A DNA stretch of 64,000 nt from the NCBI RefSeq assembly GCF_005886805.2, contig NZ_CP045430.1:992001-1056000 (forward strand), written 5' to 3'. This DNA is from Pseudoalteromonas rubra. Lineage in GTDB: Bacteria; Pseudomonadota; Gammaproteobacteria; Enterobacterales; Alteromonadaceae. The notes beneath the pieces are model-generated. The model made no database searches, was not told the origin of the DNA, and saw only the letters and a list, made by a program, of their open reading frames with translations. Position 1 is the stretch's first letter; every line of letters begins with the position of its first letter. Below, piece after piece: positions 55,414 through 64,000 of the stretch. Position numbers and translations under genes: made by a program.

Positions 55414-56361
55414 TCAGAAAGGATTGATAGAACAAGGCCTGTCAGAGTATATGTAGCAAGGATTTTCGATGGTTTTGCTCGACATAGTGATAGAGTAGTC
55501 ACCCGATAAATCAACATACAAAGATGCGCCTTCAATTTTTGTTGCTGATGAACTTAACCTGATGTATTGCCCAGCGGCTAAGCTCTTAAGTCTGTCCTTC
55601 ACCGATACGCCCAGTTGACCAAATCTGTCGTCAGGAATCGCTTTGTCGAGTGAGAACAAAGAAGCACTCCAGCCATCGGTTTTGGTATTAAGATAACCAT
55701 GGATTTTGCTGCTAATAATACCTTCAACTTTGTTATTAATGTAATTGCTGAGCAAAGGTACGCTAATACCAAAAATCCGGGAGTCGACATCAATGTTTAG
55801 ATTAATCGGATTCACGTTAAGACCATAAGCCTGGCCTGTGACAAAGTCATACTTTGCCGTGACGACAATATTTTGCGCCGAAACACGCGCATATGCTTTC
55901 GCAATGAAAGACGGCACATTCTTGATGGTGTATTTTGCTTTGGCGTTAAACCCAAAACCGTTAACGTTTGCCAGGATCTCTCCATTACCATTTGCCGAGA
56001 GTTTAGTAGAGAGGTTCCCAGTCAAGTCCGTATTGGTATATCTGTGCTCTACCAAACCGGTGGCGTTGTTTCGCAGCTCCTGATCCAGCTTAGTATGCAA
56101 CTCGCTCTTCAACTGGTTGCGCATCGCAACCTGTTTTGACAGAACACGGTAAACGGAATTATGTAAATCAGGCGACACCCGCACACATTTCGTTGAGTTA
56201 CCCGCTTTGATCCAGACCCTTTGAACGGTCTCATATTGTACATAGCGGTCCATGTTCAGACCAATCATTAAGTCATCACATTCACCAGGCATAGATGCCT
56301 GCGCATTTGCAGCAAACAAACCACTCAATACCAGAGGTAAAACGAACTTAGTAACTTTCAC
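55414..56361 (-). CDS. Secreted paralog A (tandem pair), unknown function
   Basis: 315 residues with a GTG start; AAGGAG lies 7 bases before it, as in the paralog at 56978. Signal peptide to about 22 (QAS), then a mostly beta protein with 'GEILANVNGFGFNAKAKYTIKNVP' and 'NLNIDVDSRIFGISVPLLSNYINNKVEG'. The alternating-hydrophobic strands suggest a lipid- or sterol-binding tube or a DUF1439-like fold, but no family could be assigned. Shares most of its length with its neighbour. Confidence 0.75.
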   Translation of the reverse strand: MKVTKFVLPLVLSGLFAANAQASMPGECDDLMIGLNMDRYVQYETVQRVWIKAGNSTKCVRVSPDLHNSVYRVLSKQVAMRNQLKSELHTKLDQELRNNATGLVEHRYTNTDLTGNLSTKLSANGNGEILANVNGFGFNAKAKYTIKNVPSFIAKAYARVSAQNIVVTAKYDFVTGQAYGLNVNPINLNIDVDSRIFGISVPLLSNYINNKVEGIISSKIHGYLNTKTDGWSASLFSLDKAIPDDRFGQLGVSVKDRLKSLAAGQYIRLSSSATKIEGASLYVDLSGDYSITMSSKTIENPCYIYSDRPCSINPF

Positions 56362-56927
56362 ACATTTCTCCTTAATTGTTTAATTGCAGTACAAGTTCAC
56401 ACAAACGGTACAATGTTAACGCGAAATTAACCAGTTAAATTGAGGTTACATTTAAATAATTTTTTTGTGACTGTAAAGCCAGCGGTACACTAATGGATTT
56501 TCTGCAACTTTGCCATTGTATTTCCTTACACATGATTCAAAGCCAAACATAGGAACTATTTCCATAACAATATCTTGCTCTTATTGAGGGATAAATAGAT
56601 TAGGCGATCACTGCCAACATCATCTAACTTGTTTCACTAAAAAGCACATTGCAATTATTCTCATACGCGACACAGAATGAAACAACACAGTAATCATTCA
56701 AAAAGACTGACTAAACATGATGATCAATATTGTGAATATCAGAGAGACAACTTGCACATGAGGTGACTTTGCCGGATGAGTAGCGTTTAAAGGGTAGCAA
56801 AGCAATACCTTAACGAGTGATTAAACGGACTATCAGACATGACTCACCGCATTAGCAGCTCCCTTAGCTGCCAACATGTACTTCTTTGGACATTGTTTTG
56901 GCATTTAGCCATCGGATTCATCAGGTG
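56362..56927. other. Intergenic, no gene seen
   Basis: About 565 AT-rich bases between the paralogs; no coding frame identified. Holds the promoter for paralog A. Confidence 0.4.
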
Positions 56928-56962
56928 ATATGGCAACTCAGGTATTTGTTGAGTTGCCATAT
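56928..56962 (-). terminator. Long perfect hairpin after paralog B
   Basis: Stem ATATGGCAACTCA / TGAGTTGCCATAT (13 bp, 9-base loop), 16 bases past the stop of the gene at 56978. It lacks a long T-run but probably ends or stabilises the message. Confidence 0.6.
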
Positions 56963-56977
56963 ATATTCGCCCGACTA

Positions 56978-57937
56978 TCAGAAATCGGGGAACAGGTTAC
57001 ACGCTGTATCGGCGTATATATAACAGGGGTTTTGGAATACCTTGTTACTCATACTGATGGAAAAGTCGCCGGACAGGTCAACATAGAACGACGCACCATC
57101 CATCTTTTGTACAGAAGAAGACATCTTGATGTACTTACCTGGCAGCAAGCTGGTCAGTCTGTTTTTCACAGACACGCCCAATGAACCAAATTTGTCATCC
57201 GGAATTGCCTTGTCCAGTGAGAACATAGCCTTACTCCAGCCGTTGGTCTTTGAATTCAGGTAGTCTTCAATCTTGTCGCGGATCACGCCTTCAACTCGGC
57301 TATTGATGAAATTACTCAGCACAGGGACACTGATACCAAAGATCCTGGAATCAACATCCACATCTAAATGGAGCGGATCAACTTTAAGGTCATAGGCCTC
57401 ACCTTTCACAAAGTCATATTTTGCGTTAACAGAAATACGCTCAACCTTAACCGTTGCGTAGGCGCTCGCAATCATTGAAGGGACATTTTTCAGGGTATAT
57501 TTTGCTTTGGCGTAAAACCCGAAGCCATTCACATTGGCGAGGATCTCACCATTGTGATTGGCCGTCAGGGTTGTAGACAGGCCACCTTTTAGTTCAAAGT
57601 TGGTGTATCTGTGTCTGAGTGAGCTGTTAATGCCATTTTTCAACTCCTCATCCAGCCTGGTTCTGAGTTCCGTCTCCAACTGGTTGCGCAGTGAGCGCTG
57701 TCGGGCAAGTACATCATAAACAGGATTGTGAAGATCTGGCGACATGCGTACGCACTTTGACTGACTACCAGCACTGATCCAGAGTCTTTGTACTTCTTCT
57801 GATTCATGATAGCGGTTCATTTGAGAAGTGATCATAAAATCATCACACTCTCCGGGCGCTGATGCCTTGGTATCAGTTACATAAGAGGCAGCAAGGCTAC
57901 TAACGAGTAGAGGTAAAACGAACTTAACGACTTTCAC
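56978..57937 (-). CDS. Secreted paralog B (tandem pair), unknown function
   Basis: The start is assigned to GTG 57937, matching the GTG and AAGGAG spacing of paralog A; the frame opens at 58033. About 319 residues with signal peptide and the same core ('GEILANVNGFGFYAKAKYTLKNVPSMIASAYATV', 'VDSRIFGISVPVLSNFINSRVEG'). Separate promoter and terminator from A, so the duplication is not an operon. Both end with a cysteine pair (C-Y-I-Y, C-x-x-x-P). Confidence 0.75.
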   Translation of the reverse strand: MKVVKFVLPLLVSSLAASYVTDTKASAPGECDDFMITSQMNRYHESEEVQRLWISAGSQSKCVRMSPDLHNPVYDVLARQRSLRNQLETELRTRLDEELKNGINSSLRHRYTNFELKGGLSTTLTANHNGEILANVNGFGFYAKAKYTLKNVPSMIASAYATVKVERISVNAKYDFVKGEAYDLKVDPLHLDVDVDSRIFGISVPVLSNFINSRVEGVIRDKIEDYLNSKTNGWSKAMFSLDKAIPDDKFGSLGVSVKNRLTSLLPGKYIKMSSSVQKMDGASFYVDLSGDFSISMSNKVFQNPCYIYADTACNLFPDF

Positions 57938-58211
57938 TGTCATTCTCCTTATATCATTTGTGATTTGAGTTCGAAGAAATGGTACACAGCGAAAAATCGC
58001 GCAACAATTGAAAACAGGGACAAAAAAGCTCAAGTTTCATCAAGAAACATAAAATTAGCCATATCTTGTAACAGATTTTGCTTTCTTGTCACCGCATTTA
58101 AGCTTAACCCTATGATTTATAAGAATAGAAAAAGAAAATGTGAGACACTGCTGCATAGCGAAATAAATGCAGCAGCCAACCCTCAATTGTAATCTATGCC
58201 CTTGAAATCCG

Positions 58212-58724
58212 TTAAAACACCGAAGCAGTAGGCTGCTTTGCTGTCAGGGTAAAGCGCTGCGTTAACCCTAGGCGCTTATATTTAGCACGCATGGCTAGCT
58301 GCTTTTCGTTGTTTTTGCCGTACAAGCCATTGTGAAATCGCAGCTCTTGCTTGTGATCAACGCCAACAAATTTACCCATCACCACGATTTGATCAATTTC
58401 GCCCTGGTCGCCATGGTGTGCGGTTTGAGGTGACAGCATCAAACCTTCGATGTGCTTTTGAGTCTCTCCCTGGGTCATAAAAACCTGCGCCTGAATAGCT
58501 TTAAAAAGCGTATTATGAGCCTGTTTAAACTCCTCGACGGACAAATGGCCATTCTTATCGGTATCCGCCTTTGGGAAACTCGACGGGTCGATGGCCACTA
58601 CCAGGTAGGCACCCGACTCGTCAAAGTTCAGTGTGCCCTGCTCGGCCACCATTAAATGTGCATGGGCTGCGCTGATTAATGAAAGGCCAACAGCCATCAG
58701 TAACCCTGTGATGAAATTGTGCAT
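58212..58724 (-). CDS. Exported EF-hand protein
   Basis: Start at ATG 58724 behind GGAGG. Signal peptide 1-20 (AHA-H), one canonical EF-hand loop DTDKNGHLSVEEF (Asp, Asp, Asn, Glu spacing fits Ca2+ binding) and a C-terminal domain with 'GKFVGVDHKQELRFHNGLYG'. It lies downstream of the YHYH lipoprotein gene on the same strand and is likely co-expressed. Confidence 0.82.
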   Translation of the reverse strand: MHNFITGLLMAVGLSLISAAHAHLMVAEQGTLNFDESGAYLVVAIDPSSFPKADTDKNGHLSVEEFKQAHNTLFKAIQAQVFMTQGETQKHIEGLMLSPQTAHHGDQGEIDQIVVMGKFVGVDHKQELRFHNGLYGKNNEKQLAMRAKYKRLGLTQRFTLTAKQPTASVF

Positions 58725-58741
58725 GCTTAAACCTCCGGTGA

Positions 58742-59836
58742 CTACAGCTGACCTTTGACACAACGCTGAAAATACGGGTAAGTATCGGTGGCATAGTAAT
58801 GATAGATCCCCTGAGGGAACTCAGGTGTTACGCCATAACGGCCATTACATTCATCCAGGTCACCACTGCCTGCAACGTATTCCCAATCCTGTGCAAACGT
58901 CCCTAAGGCGTAAACTGATGTGGCTGGCCGACTACTGCTGACGTTTTGTACCAGCTGATAGCTGCCCGTCATCACCTTTAACGCCGACCCAGCGTCCTGT
59001 GCATCGCTGTAACCGTAGCGGGCATAAATGGGAAAGCCGTCAGCCGCCCAGCCAATCAAGGTCATACTGGACTCTGAACCACCACGCATCGCAATAAACC
59101 CTTCCGGCATTCCGTGATAATGATATGAACCATTAGGCTGAACATGGGCATTGTTATCATCGGTGCCAAAGTCAAAGCTCGTCTGACCAAGCGCTTCTAT
59201 GTGCCAGTTGCCTGTGTTACCAACCAAGCTACAACTATTGCCCGAGTCGTCACAGGAACCCGCAGTATTCGCATCAATCTTAACGCCATTCAACACATAA
59301 CCCGTTGCCCCTCTCGGCCCTCCCAGTGTTGATACCGTGTCAGTCTGTTCAGGGGTAAGGGTATAACTGATGGACACCGCCGTTTCACTGATAGTATTGG
59401 GGTTCCCCGGGTTGGGAAAAGTGCCTGTCTGATGATCAGGAATGCCGTTCGCAGTGAGTTGCCGGGTGGTACCTGTGCAACTCCAGTCAGCATTACTGGT
59501 CATTTGCACCGACGCAGAGTCATTAAACTCATTATAAAAGTAATCACACAGTACCCCATCGGTCGACCCCGCCGTTAGCGCAATACCTGTATCTGTATTC
59601 AATTCGGGATCTTCTGACGCTGAATTATCAGAGCCGGTGTCATTGTCACTCGTATTATCTGTCGTACTATCGCTCACTGTTACTGAGCCAGAACTGCTGC
59701 CACTGACCTCACCGCTTGGTGAACTCGACTGCGCCTGAGTACTGTTATCATCCCCAGATCCTGAGCCACCGCATGCGGACAACACCAACACTGATACCCA
59801 CACTGCCAACAACGACCTTTTATGCACTGTATTCAT
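58742..59836 (-). CDS. YHYH-domain lipoprotein
   Basis: Start at ATG 59836. Lipobox LSAC-GGSGSG gives a lipidated Cys near residue 21, then a Ser/Thr/Asp-rich linker and a YHYH domain ('SYHYHGMPEGFI', 'MTLIGWAADGFPIYARYGY', 'DECNGRYGVTPEFPQGIYHYYATDTYPYFQRC'). YHYH proteins are secreted and of unknown activity; some are proposed metal- or peptide-related. Located before the EF-hand gene. Confidence 0.88.
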   Translation of the reverse strand: MNTVHKRSLLAVWVSVLVLSACGGSGSGDDNSTQAQSSSPSGEVSGSSSGSVTVSDSTTDNTSDNDTGSDNSASEDPELNTDTGIALTAGSTDGVLCDYFYNEFNDSASVQMTSNADWSCTGTTRQLTANGIPDHQTGTFPNPGNPNTISETAVSISYTLTPEQTDTVSTLGGPRGATGYVLNGVKIDANTAGSCDDSGNSCSLVGNTGNWHIEALGQTSFDFGTDDNNAHVQPNGSYHYHGMPEGFIAMRGGSESSMTLIGWAADGFPIYARYGYSDAQDAGSALKVMTGSYQLVQNVSSSRPATSVYALGTFAQDWEYVAGSGDLDECNGRYGVTPEFPQGIYHYYATDTYPYFQRCVKGQL

Positions 59837-60175
59837 ACTAATCACTCCCACAGAGCTGAACACCTGATAGCTTTGCTGCTATCTCTGATCTCACTATATG
59901 AGTGGATTGTGCAAACACCGCGCAAAGAAAGTGCAAATACTGTGCAAGGTAAAAATACTGCACTGCCAACCAGAAGCCGATTCACCAAAGCAACAACGAG
60001 AGCCCAGAAGATGAGAAGTTGTGCTTAACCCCTATATCTGAATGTTTCGCTCAGTGCCGCATATCGAGTAGTTGTTTCACCTGATATTTCCATCACTTCC
60101 TCTGAGCGTTGGCGCTACCACCTACTTAAACTCTCAATAAATGAAAAATGACTAATCAACTAAATAGGTACTATT
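59837..60175. other. Divergent intergenic region
   Basis: Promoters for the YHYH gene and the protease gene at 60176 should lie here; no gene or distinctive element was seen. Confidence 0.4.
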
Positions 60176-60739
60176 ATGCCAAACGAAAAAATCAGATCTA
60201 TCAAGCAAAATACCTGGTTACATGCCGGCGGAGGTCCCTCAGCAGGGGGCGTGTGTTATGGAATGTGCAACTACATTGAGTCCAAAGATGGCCCCTGGTT
60301 TCAGGCCAACAACTATGCAAACGCCGTAAAAAAAGCCAGAGATTTCACAGCCATCACAGCAATGATGAACTTCGCAAAAAGTCAGCAAGTGCGTAATTCT
60401 CCTTTTCACATCAGTGACGGCATTGAAAATGGCGAACTGGCGTTCAATCGGTTATATCGCATGACAATATGGGTTGGAAAGACGAGTGTACCCAAGCCAA
60501 AGCGAGCAAGAAACCATGAGTTAATCGTATGTACCGGGTCAAATCACGACGAGATAGTCTATTTCGACCCTAACTTTGGTTTCTTTCATCCGAGCGAAGC
60601 AGGGAAAAACAACAGAGAAGCATTAGAGTACTGTATTGCCCGCATGTATGCCGACAATAACAGCGACGTTGATCTGTTTGGATACACAAATATCAGGGCT
60701 CTGAACAAAAAATCTCCACAGGGGTACCCAGCAGGATAA
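60176..60739 (+). CDS. C58-like (YopT/AvrPphB-type) cysteine protease
   Basis: 187 residues with the three papain-type positions in order: C27 in GGVCYGMC, H114 in RARNHELIVCTG and D131 in YFDPNFGFF. This spacing and the FDPN motif are typical of the C58 family, best known as secreted effectors. No Sec signal peptide, so secretion by another route or cytosolic action. No effector neighbours (toxin complex, type III or VI genes) are in view. Confidence 0.75.
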   Translation: MPNEKIRSIKQNTWLHAGGGPSAGGVCYGMCNYIESKDGPWFQANNYANAVKKARDFTAITAMMNFAKSQQVRNSPFHISDGIENGELAFNRLYRMTIWVGKTSVPKPKRARNHELIVCTGSNHDEIVYFDPNFGFFHPSEAGKNNREALEYCIARMYADNNSDVDLFGYTNIRALNKKSPQGYPAG

Positions 60740-60814
60740 GCACCGATTCAATCAGAGCAGTTGATATTACTGTAGTACTTTAATAGCGTCATAACCAATC
60801 AGGTGGATGATAAA

Positions 60815-60840
60815 CGGGAGCCTCATTCATAAGGCTCCCG
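60815..60840. terminator. Terminator hairpin
   Basis: Stem CGGGAGCCT / AGGCTCCCG with an 8-base loop, between convergent genes; a short T-run (TTTATC) follows on the minus strand, so it may serve both genes. Confidence 0.65.
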
Positions 60841-60958
60841 CCTTGTACGCGATGAATGTAATATCGGGTTTGCAGAGCACCAGCCAGCACCGACCTTTGA
60901 GCTGATAAAATCACACTTATCACCCCCAATAGAGCAAAACATGCGGTAAGACAAAATG

Positions 60959-61396
60959 TTAGAGTAACTTCTCCATGAACAGTAACGACTGGCCATGATA
61001 TTCACCCCGATCAAACTGATTATATCCCTGCTTTTGATAAATATGGATCCCACGGGCATTTTCACTAAACACATCCAGCCAAATACGTTTACGTCCAAGC
61101 ACGTCGATGCAGTATTGTTCCATGCTGTTCATTGCGTGTTGACCAATCCCACGGCCTTTTTCACTAACCACAATTCTGCGAAACTCGACACTGGAAGTAC
61201 CATCCAGAGAAAGAATGATAAAGCCAACCAGAACTTGGCTATGGTAGATAGATAAATAAATTACCTGGGCTTGTGCCATCGCGACAAGGTGTTGCTCTGC
61301 GCTATAGGGAAGAATAAAACCTGCGGTATCACTCGCACTTTCCATCTCCACAAAACGCTCAACCTCTACAATTTTTGATTCTTTTAATTCGATCAC
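60959..61396 (-). CDS. GNAT-family N-acetyltransferase
   Basis: 145 residues. Acetyl-CoA motif A 'RIVVSEKGRGIGQHAMNSME' (R-x-x-G-x-G/A-like), beta-bulge region 'VGFIILSLDGTSSVEFRR' and C-terminal 'GIHIYQKQGYNQF'. Substrate unknown. A second minus-strand frame over the same bases is a shadow. Confidence 0.88.
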   Translation of the reverse strand: MIELKESKIVEVERFVEMESASDTAGFILPYSAEQHLVAMAQAQVIYLSIYHSQVLVGFIILSLDGTSSVEFRRIVVSEKGRGIGQHAMNSMEQYCIDVLGRKRIWLDVFSENARGIHIYQKQGYNQFDRGEYHGQSLLFMEKLL

Positions 61397-61512
61397 TAGA
61401 CTTGCCTTAAAATGACCCCATACCTGAGTCTCTATCTGTTTGTATATTCACGGGCAGCGGGTTTAACCACTGTCAGCTACTTTAACAGGATAAGACTCAA
61501 CTGTACCAGGCG

Positions 61513-62271
61513 TTATGCAGACGTTTCCTGGCTGTGTGGAGACCACGAAATGCACTGTATTTGCGGCACCCAGATATACCCTTGCTTGTCGCAGCCATAG
61601 GTCATCCCCTTGGCACTAATCTGGTACAGCCCGGCAATATACAAACAAAATATGGCATCCAGTGCGTCTTAATTACTTTTGAGCGCTTGCCCGCTCAACG
61701 AGTCAATATGGGCCTCAGTCAAAATATAGGAGAACCGCTCTGGTATCTGGAGTGCCAAAACCTTTGAGGAAGCGAGCTGTGCAATTAAACTGGCCAACGC
61801 AATCTGACCAGCTTTTCGCGTGGTCACATCCCCTTTTTTATAAAGCAGCCTTTCGGGCAACTCAAAACACTCAATCATCGCAGGGTGCGGATAACACTCA
61901 ATTTGCCATTGTGAGTCAGCCAAATGCCCAAACCCAAGTTCCTGCAATGCCATAGAGAGTACAACACTTGACGCAGCAGGGTATAAGGTGGTGTTTGATG
62001 TATGACAAGACGCTTTTCGCGAGCCATAGTCCCTGCTAAGTTGCTTTTCACACTCCCGCTGGCCAGTCTGATTTTCAATGATCAACGGCGCATCAATCGC
62101 TATGCCAGTAAGCGAAGGTTCGTTCGCGATGAACGCCATTACATCAGTGATCCCAAACAGTGTGGACTCCAAGGCTTCCAGAGACAATACACCTCGCTCC
62201 AATTGTCCGATTGCCGCCGCGGATGGATTCTTTTCACTATGCCAGGCCAGATCGAGTCCCATCAACTTCAT
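61513..62271 (-). pseudogene. DUF429 gene with an in-frame TAA near the C-terminus
   Basis: Residues 1-200 (start MKLMGLDLAWHSEKNPSAAAIG) read DUF429. They stop at TAA 61669-61671, yet the same frame continues with DALDAIFCLYIAGLYQISAK, ...YGCDKQGYIWVPQ to a TAA at 61513. This DALDA...C and YIWVP ending is the family's normal C-terminal motif. So a single nonsense codon truncates an otherwise complete gene. It could be a pseudogene, a readthrough case or a sequencing error. The DUF429 fold is RNase H-like; role unclear. Confidence 0.75.
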
Positions 62272-62321
62272 GATATTCTCCTTTGCACTTTGTTATTTTT
62301 ATTAGCCATGTTTTACCTGTT

Positions 62322-62828
62322 TCACCGTACCTCAGTGGCCAGTTTTAGTAAATGTGCACTGAAGTTCAGGCCACGCCGCTTTGCATCCGTCAGGTTAACG
62401 CGAAAACTGAGATTATTGGCATCGGCTATCAGACCTATCATGGCCCCCTGACGAAACCCTTCGCTGGTATCGGCCACCACTAACACCGGAGACTGTTCCA
62501 GATCTTCCAGCCAGTATTGGGTTTGTTGGCGGTTTTGCTGGCTTAAAAACAGAATATCGCATTGCGATACTTGCGCATTGTCGGGCAACTCAATGACTTC
62601 CGTGTCATCATCCACTTCCTGCTCGTGCAGCAAAGAATTAATGGCCTTAAAGAGATCGGGGTTTCCGACCACACAAAAGCTCAGTTTATCGGGCGGAGGC
62701 GGCGGCCATTTACTAAACTGACTAAAACGATATAAAAACGCCGCCTTAAGCTCGTTTTCACTCAGGTTCTGAGCCTTTCCCTCAGACCAGAACAATAAAA
62801 AAAATACCGCAACAAGCAGCTTAATCAT
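62322..62828 (-). CDS. YfiR/DUF4154-family periplasmic protein
   Basis: Start at ATG 62828 (MIKLLVAVFFLLFW), within the stop of the TonB receptor gene (ATGATTAA overlap). Signal peptide to about 19, then the YfiR pattern 'KAAFLYRFSQFSKWP', 'LSFCVVGNPDLFKAINSL', 'CDILFLSQQN', 'VLVVADTSEGFRQGAMIGLI' and 'FRVNLTDAKRRGLNFSAHLLKLA'. In other bacteria YfiR-like proteins regulate a membrane diguanylate cyclase or kinase; the partner would be further downstream, but here a DUF429 gene follows. Confidence 0.9.
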   Translation of the reverse strand: MIKLLVAVFFLLFWSEGKAQNLSENELKAAFLYRFSQFSKWPPPPPDKLSFCVVGNPDLFKAINSLLHEQEVDDDTEVIELPDNAQVSQCDILFLSQQNRQQTQYWLEDLEQSPVLVVADTSEGFRQGAMIGLIADANNLSFRVNLTDAKRRGLNFSAHLLKLATEVR

Positions 62829-64000
62829 TGTTCCAGCTCCAGTTAACCGACAAGTGCACCTGACGACGACGTTGCAGATAAGGCACAAACCCGTCGTCGG
62901 TAATATCGAGTATTTCTTTGTCGGTAATATTCCTGACGCCCAGAGCAACGAATAAGTCCTCCTCGTTTTGCCAGTTTACACTGACATCATGACTGGCAAA
63001 GCCCGGTAAATGACTGTCAAAGGTTCTTCTTTTACTGACGGCATAAGAATTCAAACTCAGCGTAAAGCCTGAACGACCAAGCGGTAAGCTAAAACGCACC
63101 TTACCGATAAACTCCGGCGAGTTGGCAATACCAAATCCACCTTTTAGTCGCGAGCGCTGAATAGCTGTGCTGGCGATCAGTGACATACCGTTGGCCCAGC
63201 GTTTGTCCGCGCCAAACTCAAAGCCATGACTACGAATAGGTGGCGGATTAAAGTAGATTGGCCGGAAGAAATCCTGATGGATGAGGTTGTCTATGTTGGC
63301 GTAGTACAGCGTACTAAACGACGACAGCGAATCACTCCATCGCTGTACCAGGCTGATTTCATTATAATCAATGGTTTCATTGTTTGGATTAGGCTCATTG
63401 AATACGTTGTTCGCATTTCGTTCGAGGAAGTTTGCAACTCTGAACGCCCGGCTATGGCGCAGTAACAAGTGGTGGCCTTCTGTGACACTGTATTTGGCAG
63501 TAAAACTGGGTGACCATCTGGCTGAACTAAAGTCAGAATTATCATACCTCAGCGCCCACTGAAATTTGAACTTAGGGGTAATACGCCACAAGTCCTGAAC
63601 ATACACACCATAGCGATTTTCATTGCTTTTTTGCTCAAAATTAAACTGCGTGGGTAGGCTGGAGCGGGAGCTAAACTCCTGCCGGTGGTCTTTTTGAAAG
63701 TCTATTCCCACCATAAATTCGTGATTTTCGACCCCCAAAAACACCAACTGACCATCTACATTGCTCCAGCGCCCCGAATTCATTGGGCGGACAAATTCAA
63801 GCCCGCCATCAGGCAAGATAAGCGGAAAGTTACGGATCAGATCATTACCATGGGTCGAGATATGAAAATACGCCTCTATGTCATCCGAGATGGTGTCATC
63901 AAAGGTCAGCGCCACAAAATAGGCTTCATTATCGAGCGTCTCAAGCTCCGGCGTCGTATTCACCGGCGCTCCCGAGCGCAGTACACTAAACCCATCAGGG
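62821..64000 (-). CDS. TonB-dependent receptor, C-terminal part (cut by window edge)
   Basis: The minus-strand frame is open to the window end (residues before 63963 continue PDGFSVLRSGAPV). The visible ~390 residues form alternating beta strands with receptor-typical motifs ('YGVYVQDLWRITPKFKFQWALRYDN', 'LLLRHSRAFRVANFLERN', 'RRQVHLSVNWSW'). It ends with an aromatic beta strand. Overlaps the YfiR gene by 8 bases. The plug, ligand and N-terminus are outside the window. Confidence 0.9.
   Translation of the reverse strand, partial: PDGFSVLRSGAPVNTTPELETLDNEAYFVALTFDDTISDDIEAYFHISTHGNDLIRNFPLILPDGGLEFVRPMNSGRWSNVDGQLVFLGVENHEFMVGIDFQKDHRQEFSSRSSLPTQFNFEQKSNENRYGVYVQDLWRITPKFKFQWALRYDNSDFSSARWSPSFTAKYSVTEGHHLLLRHSRAFRVANFLERNANNVFNEPNPNNETIDYNEISLVQRWSDSLSSFSTLYYANIDNLIHQDFFRPIYFNPPPIRSHGFEFGADKRWANGMSLIASTAIQRSRLKGGFGIANSPEFIGKVRFSLPLGRSGFTLSLNSYAVSKRRTFDSHLPGFASHDVSVNWQNEEDLFVALGVRNITDKEILDITDDGFVPYLQRRRQVHLSVNWSWNND

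Noticed and set aside
60823..61098. Second minus-strand frame across the acetyltransferase gene
   Set aside because: It overlaps the clear GNAT frame, has no family match and is a shadow.

Overview
The window looks like chromosomal DNA of a marine gammaproteobacterium, most likely Alteromonadales and Pseudoalteromonas-like. This is inferred from gene content: a chondroitin ABC-type lyase, a GEMM-I c-di-GMP riboswitch ahead of carbohydrate-binding proteins, VCR-like integron attC sites, a MesD/MesX pair, many small secreted proteins and TonB/YfiR genes. No rRNA, tRNA, complete prophage, insertion sequence or CRISPR array was seen.

Layout. 1-6.6 kb: a minus-strand efflux-type operon (membrane-fusion protein, ABC ATPase, MacB/FtsX permease, NtrC-type regulator, sensor kinase cut by the window edge), with a good sigma-54 promoter in front. 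6.8-18.9 kb: an accessory stretch of small secreted or hypothetical genes, two genes with in-frame stops, a chondroitin ABC-type lyase, a methyltransferase and a DUF4291 protein. 19.3-24.1 kb: one very large DUF4011/helicase/Vsr-like/DUF3320 protein, a candidate defence protein. 26.4-33.2 kb: a c-di-GMP-I riboswitch followed by three secreted CBM2/PKD/YceI/cytochrome/DUF1592 and DUF1552 proteins. 33.2-38.2 kb: an antitoxin without a toxin, a pentapeptide-like repeat protein with 19 tandem 36-bp units, three minus-strand integron cassettes with VCR-like attC sites but no integrase, and an 83-bp REP-like tandem repeat. 38.8-40.8 kb: RecQ. 47-64 kb: a PI-PLC-like secreted protein, a kelch protein, folate-independent methionine synthase mesD with mesX, a TauE/SafE permease, a pair of secreted paralogs, EF-hand and YHYH proteins, a C58-like cysteine protease, a GNAT enzyme, a DUF429 gene with an in-frame stop, YfiR and a TonB receptor.

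The most unusual locus is 41.2-47.0 kb. Four plus-strand genes encode (i) a nitrobindin/heme-binding-like barrel protein, (ii) a 355-residue protein with about 77 cysteines in two classes of tandem repeat behind a short helical leader, (iii) a fused E1-like/YcaO azoline cyclodehydratase, and (iv) a homolog of the siderophore thiazolinyl imide reductases (Irp3/PchG type). Read together, this is a candidate RiPP pathway in which a giant Cys-repeat precursor is cyclised to thiazolines that could then be reduced to thiazolidines rather than oxidised to thiazoles. The barrel protein carries an N-terminus resembling the precursor leader, so it may be a second substrate or a leader-tagged partner. 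No oxidase, protease or exporter gene lies beside the cluster.

A family of about 105-residue secreted proteins (shared pattern: signal peptide, mid-chain Cys, 'AA..xGK.(I/V).(V/I)', late Cys) occurs six times across the window. Three genes carry an in-frame nonsense codon inside otherwise continuous coding sequence, suggesting recent decay, recoding or sequence error.
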